Assembly (NCBI GenBank): GCA_018895795.1
Contig: JAHINZ010000293.1
Span: forward strand, 1 to 11,884
Length of the DNA: 11,884 bases
DNA from: Alphaproteobacteria bacterium
GTDB taxonomy: Bacteria; Pseudomonadota; Alphaproteobacteria; Caulobacterales; Caulobacteraceae
Direction of reading: 5' to 3'
Numbering within the stretch: the stretch's first letter is position 1; the number at the start of each line of letters is the position of its first letter. The translations under genes and the position numbers were made by a program. Under the pieces are notes generated by a model. The model was given only the letters and a program-made list of their open reading frames with translations. It searched no databases and was not told where the DNA came from. This document shows positions 1 to 7,111 of this stretch, in pieces.

Positions 1-296
1 ACAGCGCGGGTCGAAGAGGGCGAGGGATCGTAAACCCGCCCATCGCGGATCGTCGGGGCCGAGGACGGAGAACCGTTCGGCTTGATCCGCGCCCGTCCGG
101 GGGTTCTTGGCCGCCAGAGCTGAAAAGCGCTCGCGGGCGGACCATCCTCACGGTCAAGAACAGCTTCCGCGAAGCGGACAGGTCGAGCCGAAACGCAAAA
201 ACACATCACGGTCTCCGGGCTTGCCCCGGCCGCTTCGCGCCCTCCCCACCCCTTCAGCGAGAGATCGCGTGAGGTCGAAGACGCTCGCCTCCACCC
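1..296. other. left-edge region with no supported gene
   Basis: No reading frame here gives a recognisable protein. On the plus strand two frames close within 90 bases; the third stays open to about position 270 but reads as arginine/proline-rich low-quality sequence with no motif. On the minus strand an ATG at 43-41 opens a frame running off the window edge (begins MGGFTIPRPLRP), but it has no Shine-Dalgarno sequence and is only 14 codons long, so it is recorded only as a possibility. The region lies downstream of the receptor terminator and is probably an intergenic spacer. Confidence 0.5.
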
Positions 297-329
297 AAAA
301 AAAGAGCGCGCCCCTCGCGAGGCGCGCTC
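297..329 (-). terminator. intrinsic terminator of the TonB-dependent receptor gene
   Basis: Read on the minus strand, a perfect 9-bp stem (GAGCGCGCC / GGCGCGCTC, positions 329-321 and 312-304) with an 8-nt loop is followed at once by seven T residues (303-297). It starts 24 bases after the receptor's TAG stop (355-353). This is a classic rho-independent terminator and is strong enough to isolate the gene from whatever lies to the left. Confidence 0.92.
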
Positions 330-352
330 CATCTCCAGTGTTGGTCGAAACC

Positions 353-3343
353 CTAGAACTTCTTGCGGATACCCACCTTGTAGGTGCGGCCCAGCGGATC
401 CCCGGTGAAGGGGTCGTAGCCGAGGTCGAGGCGGGCGTAGGACGGATCCTTGTCGAAGACGTTGGTGATCGCCGCCGTCAGGGTGGTGTCCCAGGGCAGG
501 AACACCCGATAGGCCAGATCGGTCAGCGTCTGGGCGTCGATCTGCTTGCCGGCGGCGACCGTCACCAGGGCCCCCGTCGTGTCCTTGTAGTTGGCCAGGT
601 ACGGCGCGGTGCGCTGGTCGGTGTAGGAGTCGATATAATGGACCGTGACGCGCAGATTATGCGGACCGCGGCTCCACTCGGCATAGACGTCGCCCTTCCA
701 CTGCGGGATCGGCACGACGGTGGTCTGGTAGTTGAGCAGGCCCACGGCGTCGAAGGCCTTTTCCACCACGACGCCTTCGACGCTGGTGGCGCCGACCTTG
801 TATTCCTGGATGTAGGTGGCGTTGCCGCCGACGGCGAGCTCGCCGCCCAGGACGTCGTCGAACCGATAGTCGGCCGAGAAGTCGAGGCCGGAGTTCTTGA
901 CCGCCGCGCCGTTGATATAGTTGGTCTTCAGGCGAGCAATGCTGGTGGTCGGGGTCGAGCACCCGCCGTTATAGGTGAAGCGCGCCACCAGCCCGGCATA
1001 GGCCGGATTGGCGCAGTTGTTGGCCCCGGCCGCGCCATTGGGATAGAGGGCCGCGACCATGCCGGCCACCGGCTCGGTGACGATCGGGTTTTGGAAGTCG
1101 AACTGGAAGTAGTCGATGCTGGCCTTCAGGTTGCCCGCCTTGAACAGCAGGCCGACATTGTAGGTATTGGCCTTTTCCGGCTGCAGGTTGGGATTGCCGA
1201 AGATATCCACGGCGCGGAACACGCCCAGGATGCCCTGCAGCGAGGTGACCGACGTGGTGGTGGTCACCGGATCCGGCGGCCCGCGGAAGGTCGAACCGGC
1301 CGAGGCGCGGACGGCCATCCAGGGCAGGGCCTGCCAGCGCACGGAGGCCTTCGGATTGAAGGTCGAGCCGACGGCGCCGCCGTAGTCCTCATAGCGGGCC
1401 GCGAGCTGGGCCTGGAAGGTGTCGGTGATCGGCACCGACAGTTCGCCGAACGCCGCCATCACGTCGCTTTGGTTGTCGGCCTCGTTGCCGACGCCCAGGA
1501 ACATGAAGGGGCCATTGCGGGTGGAGCCGGTGCAGGTGGTGACGCCAAAGTCCGGCGTATTGACGCACGGATTGATCGCAGCGTTGCTGATGTCGTTATA
1601 GTCGGCCTTGAAATAGGTCCGGCGATACTGGACGCCGGCCGCCCAGGCGATGTCGCCGCCCGGCAGGCTGATGGCCGTCTTGCCGTTCAGGACCGCCTCG
1701 CCGACGAACAGCCGCGAGGACTGCTTGGTCGACAGCTTCTTGAAGAACCACTGGGCCAGGTCCTTGTTGTTGGCCAGGGAGGCGTTGTAGGCCGAATTGG
1801 TCGTCCCCGTGATGGCGTTGCTGGGGATCGCGCTGGCGAAGGGGTTGAAATACATGCAACCGCCGACCCCGGCCGTCCCCTGAATGCCGGGCAGGCTTGG
1901 ATTGCTGTCGCAGTTGGGCCCGCCGAGGCCTTGCAGGGCCAGGGCGTAGCGGTTGACCAGGGTGTCGTAACCCGTGCGGATGCCGACTTCCTGGGAATAG
2001 GTCAGCGCCACTTCCCAGCCCAGGCCGTTGTCGAACTCGCCCTTCAGGTCGCCCGAAACGCGGAAGGCGTCAAAGGCGCGCGAGCCGATCGAGGGGCCGT
2101 AGCCGAAGGCCGGGTTGCCGCCGATGCCGAACGGCCGGTTGGCCACGTTCAGCGCGCCGAAGGCGAAGATCGAGCCCGGGGCGGTGAACTGGGTTCCATT
2201 GGCCAGGTTGGTCAGATTGACCGTCGGATTGGCGGCGATGAAGGCCTGCAGGCCGGGATTGCTGGCCGGCACGACATAGCGACCGGGGATGGCCGAGGCT
2301 TCCGCGGTCGGGACGGCGAGCGCCGCATAGGACGGCGAGGTGTTCCACTCAGGCACATCGGTGTGCGCGTACAGCACCTCGACGTGGAACTTGGTCTTGT
2401 CGGACAGGTCGGCATTGACCTCGCCATAGATCTGAACCGCGTCGGACTTTTCGACCAGGTTGTCGAACGGCGTATAGTGCCAGTAGCAGACCGGGGTCAG
2501 GCCGCTGAAGCCCGGGTAGCCGCCCAGGCCCGAACAGGCCGGGTCACGCATGCCGCTGGTGGTGCTGGCCAGGGGAATGAAGGTGGAGGGGCTGCCCGCC
2601 GCCGACCAGCCGGCCTCGGGGTTGGACAGATAGGGGCGGTTGGCCCATTCGCGCTCGGCGACGCTGAGCTTGGAGCGGTGCTGCCAGCCGGCGCTGACCA
2701 GCACATTGCCGTTGTCCCAGATCTTGCCGAAGGTGGCGTTGAGGCCATAGTCGCCGTCGGATCCGCTGATCGAGCGGTAGTCGGCGCCCACTTCCAGGCC
2801 GCTGAAGTTCTTCTTGGTGATGAAGTTGACGACGCCGGCGATGGCGTCCGAGCCATAGGTGGCCGCCGCGCCGTCTTTCAGCACTTCCAGGCGGCCGATG
2901 GCGGCGGCCGGAATGATGTTGGTGTCGACGATGCCGGCCCCCGCCGCGCCGAACGGATTGATCGCCAGACGACGACCGTTCAGCAGCACCAGGGTGCGCT
3001 GCGAGCCGAGGCCGCGAAGATTGACCGAACCGGAGCCTTCGGACCCCTGGGCGCGGCTGTCGAACTGATTGGTGTCCCCCAACACCCCGCTGGACACCGA
3101 CAGGGCCTTCAGCAGTTCGACCGTGGACGGCGAGCCTCGCTTCTGCAGCTCCTCGGCGCCGATCACGTCGACCGGCAGGGCCGCGTCTTCGGGCGTGCCG
3201 CGAATGAAGGAGCCGGTGACCACGACTTCCTCGACCTGAGTGGGCGTCGCGTCAGGCCGGGTCTGGGCGTGAGCCGCCCCGGCGGATAGGGCGACAGCCA
3301 ACGCCATTGACGAGCCGCCGCGCAGGAACACGGTTCTTTTCAT
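353..3343 (-). CDS. TonB-dependent outer-membrane receptor (996 aa)
   Basis: This is an energy-coupled outer-membrane importer of an unidentified ligand. Residues 1-26 form a Sec signal peptide ending AHA|Q. Residues 37-45 (VEEVVVTGS) are a TonB-box-like segment. The plug domain spans roughly 50-175 (VNLRGLG 107-113, LVLLNGRR 118-125, LEVLKDGAAATYGSDAIAGVVNF 152-174). The rest is a 22-strand-type barrel ending KVGIRKKF, with the terminal Phe expected for BAM-dependent assembly. Motif GNPNLQPEKANTYNVG (716-731) is typical of the Caulobacter/Sphingomonas receptor group. Eight cysteines fall into four close pairs (270/286, 478/496, 593/604, 777/795). The start at 3343 is chosen for its signal peptide and the GGAGGG sequence 8 bases upstream; an upstream in-frame ATG at 3505 lies inside the proposed promoter. 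The gene is monocistronic and divergent from the marR-efflux operon. The substrate cannot be told from sequence. Confidence 0.95.
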   Translation of the reverse strand: MKRTVFLRGGSSMALAVALSAGAAHAQTRPDATPTQVEEVVVTGSFIRGTPEDAALPVDVIGAEELQKRGSPSTVELLKALSVSSGVLGDTNQFDSRAQGSEGSGSVNLRGLGSQRTLVLLNGRRLAINPFGAAGAGIVDTNIIPAAAIGRLEVLKDGAAATYGSDAIAGVVNFITKKNFSGLEVGADYRSISGSDGDYGLNATFGKIWDNGNVLVSAGWQHRSKLSVAEREWANRPYLSNPEAGWSAAGSPSTFIPLASTTSGMRDPACSGLGGYPGFSGLTPVCYWHYTPFDNLVEKSDAVQIYGEVNADLSDKTKFHVEVLYAHTDVPEWNTSPSYAALAVPTAEASAIPGRYVVPASNPGLQAFIAANPTVNLTNLANGTQFTAPGSIFAFGALNVANRPFGIGGNPAFGYGPSIGSRAFDAFRVSGDLKGEFDNGLGWEVALTYSQEVGIRTGYDTLVNRYALALQGLGGPNCDSNPSLPGIQGTAGVGGCMYFNPFASAIPSNAITGTTNSAYNASLANNKDLAQWFFKKLSTKQSSRLFVGEAVLNGKTAISLPGGDIAWAAGVQYRRTYFKADYNDISNAAINPCVNTPDFGVTTCTGSTRNGPFMFLGVGNEADNQSDVMAAFGELSVPITDTFQAQLAARYEDYGGAVGSTFNPKASVRWQALPWMAVRASAGSTFRGPPDPVTTTTSVTSLQGILGVFRAVDIFGNPNLQPEKANTYNVGLLFKAGNLKASIDYFQFDFQNPIVTEPVAGMVAALYPNGAAGANNCANPAYAGLVARFTYNGGCSTPTTSIARLKTNYINGAAVKNSGLDFSADYRFDDVLGGELAVGGNATYIQEYKVGATSVEGVVVEKAFDAVGLLNYQTTVVPIPQWKGDVYAEWSRGPHNLRVTVHYIDSYTDQRTAPYLANYKDTTGALVTVAAGKQIDAQTLTDLAYRVFLPWDTTLTAAITNVFDKDPSYARLDLGYDPFTGDPLGRTYKVGIRKKF

Positions 3344-3351
3344 GATTTCTT

Positions 3352-3357
3352 CCCTCC
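3352..3357 (-). promoter_or_regulatory. ribosome binding site of the receptor gene
   Basis: Minus-strand GGAGGG lies 8 bases before the ATG at 3343. It is the strongest Shine-Dalgarno sequence in the window and decides the start: it places the initiator directly before the signal peptide MKRTVFLRGG and not at the upstream ATG at 3505. Confidence 0.8.
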
Positions 3358-3504
3358 CTCGTTTGCGTCTTTTTGAACGCGTTTTTTTGAGGCTCTTCGT
3401 CGATCTAGGGGCCTGAGCACTTTCGCCGACGGCGCGCGTGCAAAGTCCCGCCGCAAGCGGCAGGGCCAGGCGTCGCGCCCTTTTCGAAACGTGATGATGC
3501 GTCA

Positions 3505-3530
3505 TGCATAGCCGACACCCCTGGGATCAA
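3505..3530 (-). promoter_or_regulatory. candidate housekeeping promoter of the receptor gene
   Basis: On the minus strand TTGATCC (3530-3524) is separated by 11 bases from GCTATGCA (3512-3505). The Caulobacter sigma-73 consensus is TTGACGS, N10-14, GCTANAWC, so the -35 and the GCTA core match and the spacing is right, while the 3' half of the -10 deviates. Transcription would begin near 3498, giving a leader of about 155 nt before the ATG at 3343. That leader contains a GC-rich hairpin and two A-rich stretches. Assigned from sequence alone. Confidence 0.42.
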
Positions 3531-3635
3531 CCCGAGCCGGGTACTCTAGAAAGCAACGCTTACTGCCCCATCGAACGGGCCGAGGGACGGTGCGCGGCGA
3601 ACAGCCGAACACCTGTTTCGATGATGCGGTATGTT

Positions 3636-3650
3636 TTGACGGTACGTCAA
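3636..3650. promoter_or_regulatory. perfect palindrome, candidate operator (TTGACG-GTA-CGTCAA)
   Basis: This is a 15-bp inverted repeat with perfect 6-bp arms around GTA. It lies about 140 bp upstream of the expected receptor transcription start and about 325 bp upstream of the MarR-type regulator. Its size and symmetry suit a dimeric regulator. It is not followed by a T-run, so it is not an obvious terminator. The binding protein is unknown. Confidence 0.35.
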
Positions 3651-3750
3651 CCGGGCGACGAGCGATGATCGCCGGACAGAGAGTCGCACCGCCGTCGCCG
3701 GACCATCGCAATGATTTGAGACCGGCCTGTCGCGAAGCGGACTTCCCGGT

Positions 3751-3765
3751 CGTCTTATCAAGACG
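3751..3765. promoter_or_regulatory. perfect palindrome, candidate operator (CGTCTT-ATC-AAGACG)
   Basis: This is a second 15-bp inverted repeat with perfect 6-bp arms and a 3-base centre, in the same divergent region. The arm sequence differs from the other two palindromes, so a shared regulator is not implied. There is no downstream T-run on either strand. Confidence 0.3.
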
Positions 3766-3942
3766 CGCGTGCGTCGCGGACGCCGGGGGAAGCGAATGTC
3801 GACTCGGTCAAGCCGCCCCAGGTCCGCCCGTCTGGACCGCACCGACCGGGACCGATTCGGGCCGGCAGGCGGTTCCCGTCGTCCCCAGGGCATCGCCGCC
3901 CGAGGCCGACGGCCGAGCCGAAACGTCACAAATTTAAGACAA

Positions 3943-3978
3943 TTGACTATTAAGCGCCTTAATAATAATCGTGGAGCC
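3943..3978 (+). promoter_or_regulatory. operon promoter with overlapping MarR-type operator
   Basis: A TTGACT element (3943-3948) resembles a -35 box; A/T-rich TAATAA/TAATC sequence (3963-3970) can serve as a -10. The inverted repeat TATTAAG-CGC-CTTAATA (3948-3964, perfect 7-bp arms) sits between and over these elements. MarR-family dimers typically bind such 15-20-bp AT-rich palindromes and autorepress, so this is the best operator candidate for the adjacent regulator. A start point near 3973-3977 would leave almost no leader before the ATG at 3979. GGAG at 3973-3976 is present but only two bases from the ATG. Seen: palindrome and AT-rich island. Inferred: promoter role and autorepression. 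Confidence 0.5.
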
Positions 3979-4539
3979 ATGACCCCGGACAAGCCGCCCG
4001 CAGCCTTCCAAGGATGGCGTTCGTCGCACGCGCCGCGCGATCCCATCGGTCAGCGCCTGAAGACCATCTCGTTCCTGAACCGCGAGATCGGCAAGAAGAT
4101 CGGCGAGGCCCTGGGCGTCAACGTCACCGACATGGCGGCCATGGAGCAGCTCCTGAACAGCGGCCCGCTGACCCCCGGCCAACTGGCCGAGCGTCTGAAA
4201 GTGTCGACCGCCGCCGCCACCCAGATCGTCGATCGCCTGGAACGGGTCGGACATGTCCGCCGCGAGCGCAAGACTCGCGACCGGCGCAAGATCTTCGTCG
4301 TTCCCGAGGAAGCGTCGGTGGACAGGGCCTTCGAGCAGTTGGCGCCGATGCTGGACGGCCTGGACGGCGTCATAGCCGGCCTGACCCCCGCCGACCGCCA
4401 GGTCATCGAAGGCTTCCTGGATCAGGTCGTCGACGTCTATCGCAACTTGGTGGGGCTGCCGCCCGCGCCCCCGGAATCCGATGAGCCCGATGCTTCTTCC
4501 CCCTTCCCCAGCGGTCACGCCCCAGGCGGTTGTCGATGA
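3979..4539 (+). CDS. MarR-family transcriptional regulator of the efflux operon (186 aa)
   Basis: This is a winged helix-turn-helix regulator, probably a repressor of its own operon. Residues 25-60 form the N-terminal dimerisation helices. Residues 63-90 (LTPGQLAERLKVSTAAATQIVDRLERVG) are the HTH with recognition helix. Residues 93-108 (VRRERKTRDRRKIFVV) are the beta-wing with the Asp-Arg-Arg signature of the family. Residues 113-158 are C-terminal dimerisation helices. The last 25 residues are a Pro/Ser/Asp-rich tail, probably disordered. Length is slightly above the usual 140-170. The start at 3979 is chosen because upstream in-frame codons translate to Arg-rich sequence without homology and cross the AT-rich operator. 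Its TGA overlaps the ATG of the next gene (ATGA). The inducing ligand is unknown; MarR regulators beside pumps usually respond to phenolic or other toxic small molecules. Confidence 0.92.
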   Translation: MTPDKPPAAFQGWRSSHAPRDPIGQRLKTISFLNREIGKKIGEALGVNVTDMAAMEQLLNSGPLTPGQLAERLKVSTAAATQIVDRLERVGHVRRERKTRDRRKIFVVPEEASVDRAFEQLAPMLDGLDGVIAGLTPADRQVIEGFLDQVVDVYRNLVGLPPAPPESDEPDASSPFPSGHAPGGCR

Positions 4540-6041
4540 GCCCCCGCATGATCGTTGAGCGCCGCCGCCCTTGGTCGTCCCGATCCGGCGTCTCGATGCT
4601 GGGCCTGGGCCTGGCCGGCCTCGCCCTGGCCGGATGCGTGCACACGCCGCGCCCGACGCCCGACACACGCCTGCCCGCCGCCTATGAGGCGCCGGCCGGA
4701 ACCGCCCTGCCCCAGGCCGACCTGGACCGCTGGTGGACCCGCTTCAACGATCCGCTGCTGACCAGCCTGATCGAGACCGCCCTCGAGCGCAGCCCCGACG
4801 CCCGCAGCGCCGCCGCCGTGTTGGAGGCGGCCCGCGCCGTACGCCGCAACCAGATCCGCCAGCTCTACATCCCGGGCACGCCCCTGACCGGCAACGCCAA
4901 GAAGACCAGCACCGAGATCCTCGACCGCAGCGGCGCCGCCGGCTTCACCCAGGGCGGCGACAGCGAGAGCTACGCCGCCAATTTCGACGTGTCCTGGGAG
5001 CTGGACCTGTTTGGTCGGCGGCGCGCCGGCCTGGACGTGGTCAATAACGACCTGGCCGCCGCGCGCTTCGCCTATGAGGGCGCGCGCGCCGCCCTGGCCG
5101 CCAATGTGGCCCAGTCCTATTTCCAGGCGCGCGGCCTGGCCGTGCAGCTGGACGACGCCCGCCAGACCGAGCGCATCAACGCCTCGCTGCGCGACTTTTC
5201 GGTCAAGAAGGCCAAGGCCGGCCTGATCGCCACCTCGGAATCCGACCGCGCCGACGCGGAACTGGCCCAGACCCAGGCCCAGGCCGCCAATCTGGAAGCC
5301 CAGCTGACCAGCGCCCAGCGCGGCCTGCTGATTCTGGTCGGACACGGGATTGATCCGCTGGCCAGCCTGCCGATCGACGCCGCGCTGGACGCCGCCCCGC
5401 CCCTGCCCGCCGCGCTTCCGGGCGACCTTCTGGCCCGCCGCCCCGACATCCGCGAAGCCCAGGCCCGATTGGCCTCGGCCTCAGGCAATCTGAAGGTCAA
5501 CGAGCTGGCCCTGCTGCCGACCTTCACCCTGTCGCCGGGCGTGGGCTGGAGCCAGAGCGTGCAACCGGCCTTTCCGTTTACCGGCGGCGGCGGGGGTCAG
5601 ACCTCGACCACCAGCTCGGCCTGGTCGATCGGGGCCGGCGTCTCGGTGCCGGTGCTGAACATTCCGGCCTTGCTGGCCACGATCGACGCCCAGAACGCCC
5701 GCACCCAGCAGGCGGCGATCGCCTATGAAAAGACGGTGCAGACCGCCTATGGCGAGGCCGAGAACGCCATGGCGCAACTGGCCGCCGACAAGCGCCGCGT
5801 CGCCCTGCTGACCGACGGCGAGGCGCGCGCGCTGCGCGCCTACACCGCCAATCGCAAGGGCTACGGCCTGGGCCTGATCGACCAGACCACCACCCTGCAA
5901 GCCGAGCAGTCCTGGCGCCAAGCCCGCGCCGCCCTGACCGGCGCCCGCACCGACGCGCTGCAACGCGCCGTCCAGACCTACAAGGCGCTCGGCGGCGGTT
6001 GGTCGCCCGACACGCTTCCCGCCAAGGCCTCCGCCCGATGA
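4536..6041 (+). CDS. NodT-type outer-membrane efflux lipoprotein (501 aa)
   Basis: This is the TolC-like exit channel of the tripartite RND pump, in the outer membrane and periplasm. The N-terminus has an Arg-rich n-region (8-16), a hydrophobic stretch and lipobox LALAGC with the lipidated Cys at 34. Two OEP repeats follow, roughly 65-270 and 295-485. Hallmarks of the NodT/OprM group are WELDLFGRRR (154-163), the second-repeat opening GDLLARRPDIREAQARL (296-312) and the terminal YKALGGGW (482-489). Residues 349-354 form a short Gly run in what should be an extracellular beta-hairpin. The start at 4536 overlaps the upstream TGA as ATGA and has no strong Shine-Dalgarno; a TTG at 4530 or ATG at 4548 are alternatives that leave the mature protein unchanged. 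It is the second gene of the operon, placed before its adaptor and pump. Confidence 0.94.
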   Translation: MSPRMIVERRRPWSSRSGVSMLGLGLAGLALAGCVHTPRPTPDTRLPAAYEAPAGTALPQADLDRWWTRFNDPLLTSLIETALERSPDARSAAAVLEAARAVRRNQIRQLYIPGTPLTGNAKKTSTEILDRSGAAGFTQGGDSESYAANFDVSWELDLFGRRRAGLDVVNNDLAAARFAYEGARAALAANVAQSYFQARGLAVQLDDARQTERINASLRDFSVKKAKAGLIATSESDRADAELAQTQAQAANLEAQLTSAQRGLLILVGHGIDPLASLPIDAALDAAPPLPAALPGDLLARRPDIREAQARLASASGNLKVNELALLPTFTLSPGVGWSQSVQPAFPFTGGGGGQTSTTSSAWSIGAGVSVPVLNIPALLATIDAQNARTQQAAIAYEKTVQTAYGEAENAMAQLAADKRRVALLTDGEARALRAYTANRKGYGLGLIDQTTTLQAEQSWRQARAALTGARTDALQRAVQTYKALGGGWSPDTLPAKASAR

Positions 6042-7111
6042 GATCCGTCCCGATGACCCGTCCTTTGATCGCCGCCCTGCTCCTGACGACGGCCCTGGGC
6101 CTGACGGCCTGCGGGAAAAAGGCCGAAGCGCCCGCCGCCGCGCCCGCCAAGTCCCAGGCCCGCACCGTCACCGTCGCCCGGGTCGAGACCCGGGCGCTGG
6201 GGGGCGGCTTCGAGGCGTCCGGCCAGTTGATCGCCCGCGAGGAGGCCGCCGTCGGCTCGGAACTGAGTGGCTATCGCGTGGCCCGGGTGCTGGTCGAGGA
6301 AGGCGCCTGGGTGCGCGCCGGCCAGCCGCTGGTCCAACTGGACGACACCCTGCTGCGGGCCCAGATCGCCCAGCAGGCGGCCGTCACCGCCCAGGCCCAG
6401 GCCGAGGCCGCCCGGGTCGCCGGCCTCGACGGCCAGGGCGTGCTGTCGCAGGAACAGATCGAAAGCCGGCGCTTCGCCGCCAAGGCCCAGGAAGCCGCGC
6501 TGGCCGAGCTGCGCACCCGCTCCAGCCGCATGACCGTCACCGCGCCGGTCAGCGGCCGCGTTCTGGGACGCACGGTGCGGCCGGGCGACATCTCCAGCGG
6601 CTCGGCCACGCCGTGGTTCCGCATCGCCCGCGACGGCCTGGTCGAGCTGGCCGCCGAGGTCAGCGAAGCCCAGCTGTCGGACCTGCGGATCGGCCAGCCG
6701 GCCCAGGTCACCCTGCCCAGCGGCAAGACGGTGTCCGGCGCCATCCGGATCATCAGTCCCCAGATCGACACCGCGACCCGGCTGGGCAGCGTCCGGATCC
6801 GCCTGCCCCTCGACTCCGACCTGCGCCCCGGCGGCTTCGGCCGCGCCATTTTCGGCGCCTCGGGCCGCGCGGTCAGGGCCGCGCCGGAAACGGCGATCCG
6901 CTATGACGCCGAGGGCTCGTCCCTGGTGACCATCGACGCCACCAACCATGCCCGCCAGACCGCGGTGCGCACCGGCCAACGCGGCGGCGGCTGGGTGGAG
7001 CTGATCGACGGTCCGTCGGCAGGAACCCGGGTGCTGCTCGGCGGCTCGGCCTTCACCCTCGACGGCGACCTTGTGCGTCCGACCGACGCCACGGGCCGGG
7101 CGGCGCGCTAA
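6038..7111 (+). CDS. RND periplasmic adaptor (membrane fusion) lipoprotein (357 aa)
   Basis: The adaptor links pump and outer-membrane channel in the periplasm. Signal peptide with lipobox GLTAC (Cys 25) anchors it to the inner membrane. First lipoyl half about 66-103 (VGSELSGYRVARVLVEEGAWVRAGQPL), alpha-hairpin 104-165, second lipoyl half 166-200 (TAPVSGRVLGRTVRPGD), beta-barrel 201-275, membrane-proximal domain to 350. The hairpin tip carries R126, L130 and S137, at the same +4/+11 spacing as the RLS tip motif by which AcrA meets TolC. The hairpin is shorter than that of AcrA. The start at 6038 overlaps the preceding TGA as ATGA; an in-frame ATG at 6053 would also leave a full signal peptide. 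Neither has a good Shine-Dalgarno, so translational coupling is likely. Its stop shares one base with the next ATG (TAATG). Confidence 0.94.
   Translation: MRSVPMTRPLIAALLLTTALGLTACGKKAEAPAAAPAKSQARTVTVARVETRALGGGFEASGQLIAREEAAVGSELSGYRVARVLVEEGAWVRAGQPLVQLDDTLLRAQIAQQAAVTAQAQAEAARVAGLDGQGVLSQEQIESRRFAAKAQEAALAELRTRSSRMTVTAPVSGRVLGRTVRPGDISSGSATPWFRIARDGLVELAAEVSEAQLSDLRIGQPAQVTLPSGKTVSGAIRIISPQIDTATRLGSVRIRLPLDSDLRPGGFGRAIFGASGRAVRAAPETAIRYDAEGSSLVTIDATNHARQTAVRTGQRGGGWVELIDGPSAGTRVLLGGSAFTLDGDLVRPTDATGRAAR

Larger units (their letters stand above)
3344..3978. other. divergent control region between the receptor and the marR-efflux operon
   Basis: This 635-bp stretch has no recognisable protein product in any frame; the open frames present encode Arg/Pro/Gly-rich sequence without motifs. 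It holds the receptor ribosome binding site, candidate promoter and long leader, three perfect palindromes with 6-bp arms and 3-base centres (3636-3650, 3751-3765, 3949-3963), and three GANTC sites (3681, 3801, 3854). Its last 50 bases are AT-rich, unlike the surroundings, as expected of the operon promoter. Confidence 0.7.

Noticed and set aside
1..43. Possible 5' end of a minus-strand gene running off the left edge
   Set aside because: Only 14 codons are visible, with no ribosome binding site and no recognisable residues. It cannot be supported.
107..3289. A 1060-codon plus-strand open frame antisense to the receptor gene
   Set aside because: It is a mirror of high-GC third-position bias in the receptor gene. 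The translation is Gly/Ala/Arg/Val/Asp-rich with no motifs, while the minus strand has a signal peptide, plug and barrel motifs.
3344..3505. Extension of the receptor to an upstream ATG at 3505
   Set aside because: It adds 54 basic residues before a complete signal peptide and would start inside the candidate promoter. The start at 3343 has a strong Shine-Dalgarno sequence.
3590..3937. A 115-codon plus-strand open frame in the divergent control region, and a 166-codon minus-strand frame over 3546-4046
   Set aside because: Neither has a recognisable motif, a good ribosome binding site or believable amino-acid composition. The second also overlaps the MarR-type gene in antisense.
3769..3978. 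Extension of the MarR-type gene to an upstream start at 3769
   Set aside because: The extra 70 residues are Arg-rich with no family similarity and read through the AT-rich operator/promoter. MarR proteins normally begin near the 3979 start.
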